Notes under the pieces: generated by a model | The model's input: the letters and a program-made list of their open reading frames with translations, nothing else | The model's database searches: none | What the model was told of the DNA's origin: nothing | Made by a program: the position numbers and the translations under genes | Assembly: GCA_944989445.1 (NCBI GenBank) | Contig: CALYLW010000038.1 | Span: 2,219,313-2,283,312, forward strand | Direction of reading: 5' to 3' | Length of the DNA: 64,000 bases | DNA from: Ampullaceana balthica | Lineage: Eukaryota; Mollusca; Gastropoda; Lymnaeidae | Shown: positions 14,201 to 26,200 of the stretch, piece by piece | Layout of the letters: each line of letters starts with the position of its first letter | Numbering within the stretch: the first letter of the stretch is position 1

Positions 14201-17200
14201 ATCTAGTCTAGCCTCAGGTTTGTGTTAGGACGAGACAGAATATCTGTGACCTAATGAAAAACTGCAAGATATTTTTTTTACACATATTTATAATATATGT
14301 CCAAAAAAAATTGTTGTTCATAAAGTTTTATTACATTAAACTTATTCTTGTTAGTAAGTAAATTGAACCTTCCAGCACACCAGGTCACAGTGAATACCTG
14401 CAGCAGTCAGATGTTTAGGTAAGAATGTATTAGTGCTAATAGCAGAAGTAGAATAAAGAAATTAAAAACTGTGAGTGACCTCCTCTGCTTCCCCGGGGAT
14501 CTGCTCAATACAGCAAAACAATATTTGGATGTTAATAGTGAAAAAGACCATCAAACTCTCAGATAAGTTAGACAAACAATTCATTTCAAGTGTAAAGAGA
14601 ATCATATTTGGAAGTGACAAAAAAGACTGGATTAGCATTAACACTGTGATTGCTAAATTTTTGAAATAGTGAATCCATATACTCAGAAACTGTTTATATA
14701 ATCCAAATATTTCCTCTATAAAAATTTGAGCACTTTCATTTCAAAAGTATTAAAAGAACCAGCTTTTGATTATATAATATATTGATCTATAGGTTTATTA
14801 GTTACAAATTTCTGATGATAAATTACATTGGCAAGTTATTTAATAAAAAAATGTATGCATACATTATAAATTAAACTGATATTTGTCAAATTAACAAAAA
14901 CTTTGGAAAGAGAAGGAAATATGCACAAGCACATTGGTCTGTTTTGTGTAAGCCATTTAAAATCTTATTTAAAGCAAAAGCAAGGGTATGTTTCTACTTT
15001 ATATTTGGTTATAATCCAATATTTACACCATCTTAATCCTTTAAATACCCAAGAAATCCAATTAAACCTGATAGAGCCAAACATAATTTCACATTTTATA
15101 AAAGATGACAGGAAAGAGAACTGAAGAATTCTGTAACAAGACAGGATCTGTATTTATTCTCCCAAATTTTACACAATAAAATACTTAAAACCCAAATCTA
15201 AATATGAAAATGTTTAATGGTTCCAGAATGCAATAGGATTTAACTGTGATAATTGTTGTTAGCAGATGGACATTTTATCTGCTGTTTTAGGAGTGAATAA
15301 GCAGAGGATTATTTAAGTACTTTACCCCAAAGAGCTATTTTTAAATAAAGATAAAGATGAATATGAATGTATGAGTTGTCTTTGTATCTTTAGAGATTTC
15401 ACATCCCAGGACAAAACAACACAAAAGTAAAATAAAAAAATTGACAAGCATAAAATAGTTTGAACTTGTATTATAATACAATAAAATTTTTATAGACCTC
15501 CTTTCAAACAATTGAAGGCGGTTTTAATTATGAAATGTAGGTTATAACCAATAGGGTGTTAATATGACACATAAGTCATTGACACCGAGAGATGGAAAGA
15601 TCTCAAAGTTTGCATAGAATCCAAATATGTAATTTCATGTAAAATAATGTCTCATACTGTAACTAAAATAGTCTCTTAATTTAACCAAAAACCGTAGCCT
15701 GGTATAACCTCACATTAATCTGGGTAAACAACGTTTTGAGCTTCCAAATTCATTTTTAGAGTTCAAATTGTTGATAGAAAAGTCAGAGTCAATTATTCCT
15801 GAAAATAAAAGGTGGCTATGTGTTGAGCTTCTTTTCTACTAACTTGATAGAGTGGTACCTTGAGATACGAGTGCCCTAACATACGAGTTATTTGAGATAT
15901 GAGCTGTCGAGCGAGCGAAGTTTTGTTTTTAAATACGAGCAAAATTTGATATATGAGCACTCTCAGGAACTGACGACCCATGAATTACAAGAGTTACAGT
16001 CACAGCAGCATTCGGGGGTTCTGCAAGAAATTCGTTTTGAGGAAGAGCCAGAGATGCAGGAGGTTATCTCTACAAGTGAGATAAAAGAAATCTGTGGAAT
16101 GTGGGAGAGAGTTTCACAGTTCGTGGAAAAGAAACACCCCGAAAAAGTTGCAACTGGTCGTGGATCTGAGCTATTTAATGACACTTGCCTAACTCATTTC
16201 CGCAGCATTCTGAAAGGGAGGAAGAAAACAAACCTCCTTGGACAGTTTTTTAAAAAAATCCGGCGAAAAAGGCAAAGACGAGTGAAGAGAAAAGCAGTGA
16301 CTAAAATTAAGCATACAGTAATTTTTAAGTTGTGTGTAAGTTACATTTAAGTGACCAAAATACAAATATGTATGTACACTTTATAAAAACAGTTTGTTTG
16401 TTTTCTTTGTTTTTTTTTGCTTTACATTCTCTTTTATTATGTTTTTATATGATATTTTTCATTTATAAATACATTTGTGTTATTAAAAAACACGTACGAA
16501 AACAATTAGGGGTAGCAAATTTTTGGGCTGGAACGGATTAATGGCATTTCAATTACTTTCAATGGTGAAAATTTCTTTGAGATACGAGCAAAATAACATA
16601 CGAGCTAGGTTACAGAACGAATTAAACTTGTATCTCAAGGTACCACTGTATACTGATAATTGTATCAACAAATATTATGTTAGTTATTCACTGCAATGCA
16701 TTCAAAAATACTGTGCTATCCCCCACCATCATTGTGACATCATATCATTTTAACACACTGATATTTACCCCACATAGCTAATTTACAGGAAAAAAAAAGA
16801 AGAAAGTTTCTTGTGAAAAAAACATATCTATTATTAAAAGAAGACCTTACAAGAGTTTTTAAGGGGTTAAGTTTGAAGTAGGGCTGTGGAAATTAAAGAT
16901 TAATTTCTCGATTAATCGTTACAATTTTTTAACGATTTAATTATTTTTTAGCGATTAATCAACCCATCACTTACAAATTATTGGAAGTCAAAAATTAAAA
17001 TAGTGGCCAATAAATAATAACAAATTTCAGGACGATTACACGAACATTTTGGTTTTAAACTATTGACTGATGGGAATGTTCTAAATGTTGATAAAGTTTA
17101 TTGTATCCATTGTAAGAAATCGTTTGCCTACCATGGTTTTAAACATCTCGCCTACTTATCAAACCAAATGAAAAGCGTATTAAGCTAATGGCAGTAATGG

Positions 17201-20200
17201 AGTCTGACTCAGAGACAGACAATGACAACAGCTCTTCTGATGAAGTTCCTGAATCAATTAACCCTCTACAATGGTGGAAACTTAATGAACACCGATATTC
17301 GATAATGTCATTCCTTGCCAAGACCATTTTGTGCATACCAGCTACCTCAGTTCCATGTTAATGATTGATCAGCTCGGCTGGTTATATTATCTATTGGACC
17401 CGCTCATCACTTGAACCAAATAATATCAACACACTTGTCTTTTTGCGTAGTTGGTTAAAAGATGACATGTAAAGGAGACATTCCAGTGTCATTTAGATTT
17501 TCAACCAGAACGTTTAATAAGTGTTACTTATTACATCATAAATTTTAATTTTTGGCTTTAATCAAAATTAAAGATTAATTAATAGTTAATTTTTCAAAAG
17601 TTAATGATTAAATTTAAATTAATCGTTAACAGCCCTAGTTTGAAGTAAACTTTTATTTGAAACTTCCAAAGAAATGTGTTGAACTTAAAAAGGTTCCCAT
17701 GGAAATGAATAGTTAATCAGAATGAAGCTGAAATAAGAAAAGAACAAATTGATGGAGAAGGACAAATAAACTCCAAAGAGGGATTGATCAAGACATCATG
17801 AAATTAATGTCTTATTACCTTGAGTAAAATCAAAGCTGACTAAATCTAAACTTTGAATAAACATTCTACAGTATTTAAAAGCAAGGACTTGAACTGACGC
17901 AAATCAGTTGAACTTTATAAACTTGTACCACTGAGTGCATCCAATAAATAAGTTGATCAACAGGAATACATTGTGTCAATTTATCAACAGGAATAAATTG
18001 TGTCAATTTATACACAGGAATAATTTGTGTCAATTGATCAACAGGAATAAACTTAAAATTTAACTTTAAAAATCAAGTGCGATAAAACCAAATTCTGCTG
18101 AATAATATGTTCAAGTGTTGGTTATAAGATTTATCAAATCAAAATATCTCCATTTGGGTTAGTCCATTGGTTGCTATTAGGGTGGGAAGGATGGGAGTCA
18201 TTATGCACACACATCCAGAATTAGTGATTAACTCAACTGAAAGCTGCTGCCATCAATGAATTTTAAAAAAAATTGTTCTCCAGCTACTTACCAGCTCCTT
18301 TATTTTATAAAAACATTGAAAAATTAAGAATTTAAATTATTGTTTCAGCTTTAATTAATCAAATTACAACATCCTTCCACCCCAAACAATAAGGCAAATT
18401 ACAACACCCTAAACAACCCAAAAAATACCGGCATATAATCCACCATTACCAAACCCCACATCCAGCCCCTACATAGGCCACCACATTCGCCCCTCTTCCT
18501 CATAAGCCTTTTAAAAAAAATCTGTGCCAACCTCATAACAGACCAGTGATCTCCTAAATATTTTATTCTTATTGAAATTTTTAAAAATTAGTTGATGGAA
18601 GCTATCAATTTATTTGATCATTTGCCTTAGATGATATTTGTATAATTTATGTATGCCTCATCACTTAGAGTCATAGAGCATGTGACAATGTGATGTAATG
18701 TAATGATTAGTACAAGTATAAGTCAGCCTAAATTGTTGCTAGGTACCTTTAGACTTAGATCCCCTGCCATCCTTTGTCTCTTCCTTATCTTTCTTCACAG
18801 TCTTACTTTCCTCTTTGGAGTCCCTCTTGGTGTCCTGAATAGGAAATATCCACTAGTTAATAATCTCATTCAATATTCACTAGTTAGTCATTTCAAGAAA
18901 TATTTACTAATTACTAATAATCAAATTAACAATTCTTTTGTTAAATAATCATATTAAATATTCACTTGTTAATGATCTGATTAGTTGCATGAATTTTTAT
19001 AAATAATGTTTTATGAACGTAATATTCAGTTTAGCACTTTTATGAAATCCTCACCAACATAATTAACTCCGCCAAGGCCGGTCCCAAGCCCGGGTGCAAA
19101 AGGAGGAGGGTTGGCGTGAGGCCAGCGACCTCACCCGTAAAAACAAATTGCTACAGAAACGTCAACAAGAAAAAACAAACAAATTTCAGTCCTGAGAAGA
19201 GAGGACTCTTCTTCTCCAAGAAGAGCTATGAAGCCTTGTGGCCAAACCCAAGCTATACTGGAAGCCTCAAAGCCGAAGACCCTCCTTTCTAAGGAAACAA
19301 ATATAGGCACGTGGAACGTCAGAACCATGTATGAAGCAGGGAAAGCAGCGCAGGTGGCAGCAGAAATGAGATCCTACAAACTTACACTGCTTGGTATCTG
19401 CGAAACAAGATGGATACAGGCTGGGCAAATAACTTTGGCCTCTGGAGAAATGCTAATGTACTCGGGGCATGAGGAGGAAGATGCTCCGCACACGCAAGGA
19501 GTCGCTTTGATGCTGTCAAGGAAGGCACAGGAGGCATTGATTGGATGGGAAGCACATGGACCAAGGATAATAACAGCAACCTTCCGAACCAAGAAAAAGA
19601 AAATAAAGATGAACATAATACAGTGTTATGCACCCACCAACGACAGCAAAGAAGAAGAGAAAGAAACATTCTACAATAGACTACAAGCACTAATAGAAAA
19701 ATTCCCAAATAGAGACCTGAACATCCTAATGGGAGACCTTAACGCCAAAATTGGAAAAGACAACAGTGGGTATGAGGAAACCATGGGACGCCACGGTATA
19801 GGAGAGAGAAATGAGAACGGAGAAAGACTAGCGGACTTCTGCGCAACAAACGAGCTTGTTATTGGTGGAAGCGAATTTCAACATAAAAACATTCACAAGA
19901 TAACATGGGTATCCCCAGACAACAAAACGCAAAACCAAATAGACCACATATGCATTAGCAAAAAATTTAGAAAGTCTCTACAAGATGTACGAGCAAAAAG
20001 AGGAGCAGATGTAGCATCCGATCACCATCTGGTCTGTGCAAGACTTAAATTAAAGCTAAAGAAAGACTGGGAACAGCCAACTGCGAAGCGAACCAAATTC
20101 AATGTAGCACTTCTGGCAAATGATCAGAAAAGGGAAGAATTTAGTGCCACCTTGAGGAATAAGTTCCAAGTGCTAGAAGATCAAACAGAAGACCAAACAG

Positions 20201-23200
20201 AAGACGACCAAGTAGAACATATGTGGCAAAGTATAAAGACGTCTGTAACATCCACCTGCCTAGAAGTCTTAGGATCAGTGAAACAGAAACAAAAAGACTG
20301 GCTCTCAATAAACACACTGCAAAAAATAAAAGAGAGAAAAGAAATGAAAAATATAGTTAACAGCAGCCGCACCAGGGCTGAGAAAACGAAAGCGCAAGAG
20401 AGATATAAAGAAGTAAACCAAAAGGTAAAAAACAGCATTAAAAAAGATAAAAATGCCCACATAGATGGCCTAGCATCCAAAGCAGAAGAAGCAGCCAGGA
20501 AGGGCAACTTGAAAGAGCTCTACGACATAACAAGAAAACTGTCAGGGAGATACAAAAGGCCGGAGAGACCTGTCAAAGATAGAGAAGGGAGATCTATAAC
20601 AGAAAAGAAAGAGCAACAAAAAAGATGGATGGAATACTTTAAGGAACTATTAAACAGGCCCCCACCCACAGACACGCCAGACATACAACCAGCAAATGAA
20701 GACCTACAAATAGAAGAAGGCGCACCAAATAAGGAAGAAATAGCCCTGGCCATCAAGCAGCTCAAACTAGGGAAATCACCGGGACCGGACAACATCACAG
20801 CAGAGATGATGAGAGCGGACATAAACACAATAGTCAACATGCTGCACCCTCTGTTTGAGAAGATATGGGAAGAAGAGAGAGTTCCAAAAGATTGGAAAGA
20901 AGGATACCTCATCAAGATCCCAAAGAAAGGGGATCTCAGCAACTGTGCAAATTACAGAGGAATTACACTGCTATCTGTACCAGGAAAGGTTTTTAACAGA
21001 ATTATTTTGAACAGAATGAAAGACAAGGTCGACATGCAGCTACGAGATCAACAGGCCGGCTTCCGCCAAAACAGATCCTGCACAGATCAAATAGCAACAC
21101 TGAGAATCATCGTAGAACAGTCCATCGAATGGAACTCCTCTCTATATATAAATTTTATAGACTATGAAAAGGCCTTTGATAGCCTGGACAGACAAACCTT
21201 GTGGAAACTTCTCCGACACTATGGAGTACCAGGGAAACTAGTGAGGATCATTCAGAGCTCTTATGAAGAAATGACATGCAGGGTGGTCCACGAAGGTAGA
21301 CTCACAGACTCCTTTACAGTCGAAACAGGAGTCAGACAAGGATGCCTCTTGTCCCCTTTACTATTCATCCTTGCCATTGACTGGATAATGGAAAAATCCA
21401 CAGACAAAAAGAGGAATGGGATACAGTGGACACTCTGGGAACAATTGAATGATTTAGACTTCGCGGACGACATTGCACTTCTGTCCCACAACCAGCAACA
21501 AATGCAGGAAAAGACAAAAGACGTAGCCACCTTTTCGGCACAGCTTGGCCTCAACATAAATAAAAGTAAAACAAAAATCATGAAGATAAACCCATCCAAC
21601 CATGAGCATGTCCATCTGGCAGGAAAGGCACTGGAAGAAGTGGAGTCCTTCACATACCTAGGCAGCACCATAGACATAAATGGCGGATCCGATGCAGATG
21701 TAAGGGCTAGGATTGGAAAAGCTAGATCAGCATTTGTATTATTAAAGAAAATATGGGAGTCGAAGGAGCTGAAACTGCAGACCAAAGTCAAAATCTTTAA
21801 TACAAATGTCAAAACAGTCCTCCTATATGGTGCAGAAACTTGGAAAACAACAGCGAGCCTTACGCAGAAAGTGCAGACATTCATAAACACATGCCTTCGA
21901 AAGATCCTGAAAATCAAATGGCCAAATACTATAAATAACAAAGAGTTACTAGAAAGGACACACCAGGTGCCTATTGATGAAGACATCATAAAAAAGAGGT
22001 GGAGATGGATAGGACATACGCTCCGAAAACCCCCAGGTAGCACCACCAGACAATGCCTAACATGGAACCCACAGGGAAAGAGAAAGAGAGGAAGACCAAA
22101 AAATACATGGAGACGCGAGCTAGAGGCTGACATGCAAAATATGGGATACACCTGGAAGCAATTGGAGAGGAAAGCACAGGACCGGGAGGAGTGGAAAGTT
22201 CTTGTAGACGGCCTATGCCCCAGACGGGGTAGAAAGGCATAAGTAAGTAAGTAAGTACCAACATAATTAATTAATGTAGTTAAAATAATTATAAATTATA
22301 AATTGAACATTGTTTTGAGACAAAAACAACTCTTGAAAAAAAAATCAGAACACATCCCATTTTTTAAAGTGAAATTGCCAAAATGAAAAATTAATAACCC
22401 AACTTGCAAAGAAAGTGAACAATGATTTAAAAAATACTGTTTCTTACAGAAAATTCTGTTATCTGCATAAATAATGACATTACAAACTGTGTAAGCAAAA
22501 CAATTCAGCGGCTTTATGGTTAATTTGCTTTATTACAGTAATTTAAGGAATTAAGGGTGGAGGAGGGTTGTACATTTATTCCATATTTTACCATGGTGTA
22601 AGGAAAAGCATTTCTGAAGTAAATATTATTTGATTAATTTTTATGGCATTAGGAAGAAAGGGGATGTATATTAATTTTGATTAATTATTCCAACGCATGA
22701 AAGAAAGGGATTGGGCTAGGATTAAAATTATTCTATGACCTGTAAAAGACTTTCCTCCCTTTATGTAATCAAACCGGAAAACAACTTCAACCTTTCTATT
22801 GAAAAGTTGTTCACAATTCAGTTCAATCAGTTTTTATATATTCTCAAACCTTGATGGCTTAAATTCTCACTTTCTTTTTGGCAGACGGCTTCTGTTTGGT
22901 TTTATCCTGGGTGGTGTTGCTGCGGACACTGCCCGGCCTGTCCTTGGACTCTGCCCTACGACTTGGAGTCGGCTGATACAAAAATGGGGAGGCAAGTGAA
23001 GGGCTAGAGATCAGAGGCTGTTTATTACCCCTTTGGCTAGGTGAGGGCACAGTGGTGAATTCTCTCATTCATTCCATGAACTGTGTTTAAAATGTTTCCT
23101 GGACTAAATTAATGGGCCAGTCGTTTCAACTGTAGTTCTCACAGCAGGTTAAAACAATTGAAAAATATTTCAGGAAAATAATTTTTAAAATATTTCATTT

Positions 23201-26200
23201 TGAATTATCTTAATTCAGGTAGGCTTATTTATGATGAGCCATAATTTTCTTTAACTACTCAAGTTGTGAAATAGAAAACAGTTCATACAATTAATGAAAT
23301 ATCACCACTTGAGACTCCCTCAACGTTGAACCCGATAGTCATTATTTGACCTCATAGCAATGGTTTTAACATTTTAAACAAGCAAAAGTGAAAACAACAT
23401 TTTTTAAATTTGAACATCAGAGATACTCAGCTAAGCAATGAAATTTTTTTTTCTTCTCCCATTGACTTTCAGATAAGCATTGGTTTTTTAAAAAGTGTTG
23501 TGAAAAGAACTATAGACTTGATTTTGGATTTTCAGTTCATTAGAGATATGCCTTCGGCTTCATGATTATTTCTAATTTTACTTCTGTCAGCAGTTCATCA
23601 TCTCTCATTAGATTTGAGCAGCTCTGATGTACAGTAATTTATCAAAACTATATAAGAAATAAATTCAGTTAACCAATAAAGTTAAAACTAAATTTAAATA
23701 CAAATTAATTTTGTTTTTTTAACAGTGAAATTTAAAAGAAAAAAAAACTCAACACTTGTTTACCTCTTCTAATGAGACAGATGCTATAGATAAGAACTGA
23801 TGAAATCAAACAATTACACAATTTTATTGAGAGAAAATATATTCTGTTACCAGTATGATGGTTCCAAAACAGAAGATTGAGTTTCTTGGACTAAATACAA
23901 AAAATAACAAATGAAAGAGTGTTGTGAATTCTGTATTAAAAAAAAGGAGTGGACTTGTGAAACAGAAACCTTTAAGTCTAATGATTAAGAATTTTGAGAA
24001 GTGACGTGAAAGCCGCACTTATCTAATGTACAACCTTATACACAAGTATCATGCATGACAAGGAAAAATTACTCACAGATTTGCCTTCCAAACTATTTTT
24101 CTCTGACATGAGTTTTCTCCTTTCCACCGTTTCTTCATGCGTTAAAGGAAAACGAGACAAGGCCTTAAAAAAATGAATGCGAACTTCATGTTATTTTTGA
24201 GGGCATCTGATGACACAATAAATGCAGTCTTATATAATGCAGACACATGTGCACACAATAGCAATGAACTAGATACAGTGATGCTTTGTACGCACCTCTG
24301 CCAGCTTTTCTGCCCCTTTGTTTCCAATGTTGTTGTTCATCAGGACAAGAGACACCAGGGTTCTGTTCATTCTCAGACCCTGGAAACACATGTATTTGTT
24401 TTTAAAAAAAAACATCATGGGCCTTAGATAACGTGCAAATAATTATTGTGTTAAAATTAAATTTGAATCAAAAGTGAGGAAAAAAAACAACAACGAAAAG
24501 AACTGACAATCAACATACATAATTTGTAATGTATGTCACGTCCCGTCTGTCCTGTCCGTGACGCTACTAATTTTAGAAAGCAGCGCACCAAATTACTACA
24601 CCAAAAATAACTCTTTCGAACGTTCCACATAAAATTGTGCAATATGAAAATAAATGAATAAAATAATAATAAATGAAAGTTCTGTATTACATTATTTTTT
24701 ATTCTGATGTTTATTTTTTAAAAATAAATAGATTTCATCTGAAATGTATTTATTTTGAAAACTTCCATCATTTTTGACGGGTAATACACTAGTATATAAA
24801 TCCAACACTTCAGAAAAGTCGTCTTATAAAATTTACCATACATAAAAACTAACTTGTGTCATGGCTTCAACATACTCAATAACTTTCTTCAGGGCCATGA
24901 CTCCAAGATCCTGAATTAACTAACCTGTGCTAGAGCCATGGCTCATACATCCCATATTAACTAACCTGTGCTAGAGCCATGGCTTATACATCCCATATTA
25001 ACTAACCTGTGCTAGAGCCATGGCTCATACATCCCATATTAACTAACCTGTGCTAGAGCCATGGCTCATACATCCCATATTAACTAACCTGTGCTAGGGC
25101 CATGGCTCATATATCCCATGTTAAACTACCCTGTGCTAGGGCCATGGCTCATATATCCCATGTTAAACTACCCTGTGCTAGGGCCATGACTCATACATCC
25201 CATATTAAACTAACCTGTGCTAGGGCTATGGCTCCGACATCCCCAATCAAGTTTCCGGTAAGGTTAAGTGACAGCAGCTTTGTGTTGGCTAACTTGGCTG
25301 TCCCTAATGCCCTGCCCAGAGATGATGCTCCTTTGTCAGTAATCCTACAGTGCCGCAGAGACAAGTTCTGAATTCTAAAAATATTATAACAGATTGTTAG
25401 TGTCCTGGAAGTCCCAACTCAAATTGAAATAAAAATAAACATTTTCCCTACCAATTTTATGCGTTCAAAGTAGTTTAGAAAATCATTAAAACCATAAAAG
25501 GAAAATTATTATTATTTTTTAATTAAGGGATTTTGAAACATTAACAGGAAATTTTTTATTAAAATCATTATTTTATTTATTAATAGGGGAAATCAAAGAC
25601 AGTTTATGGATAATTTGGTTGTCTCTGCTTGGAAAATTTATTACAAGAGGAAATACTCACAAACTTTCTTCACCTATAAGTTCAGACCAGTTCTCTTCTT
25701 TTACTGTGTTGCCATCAAGAGTAACATTCCTGAATTTCAATAAAATATTACTTTGTAAACAGTGATTGCATTGTGTTGAATCAGAGTCATCAAAGTTATT
25801 CAATTTATACATAAAAGACCATTCCATAACAGAAGAAAATGACAAAATAAAGTTTGGTAAATGGAATGTAGGAACAAAAAGAATTCTGGTGATGAAGAGA
25901 GAATTGGTTTAAGTTTTCTAATTTAGTTTTTTTTAAACTTATCATTAGAACTGGTATTTTTCTATGGAAACCTCTTTGGCATCTAAAACCTTCCTTAAGT
26001 TAACACACTGGGGTAGACATGTGGCTACCTAGCTAAAGTTAAAACATTAGATTAACATGTGGCTACCAATGTCAAGTTAACAAACTGGGGTAGACAAGTG
26101 GCTACCTACCTCAAGTTAACACATTGGGGTAGACAAGTGGCTACCTATCTCAAGTTAACACAATGGGGTAGACAAGTGGCTACCTACCACAAGTTAACAC

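Noticed and set aside
19131..22264. Minus-strand frames inside the LINE (up to 296 codons)
   Set aside because: Antisense shadows of the intact APE-RT ORF.
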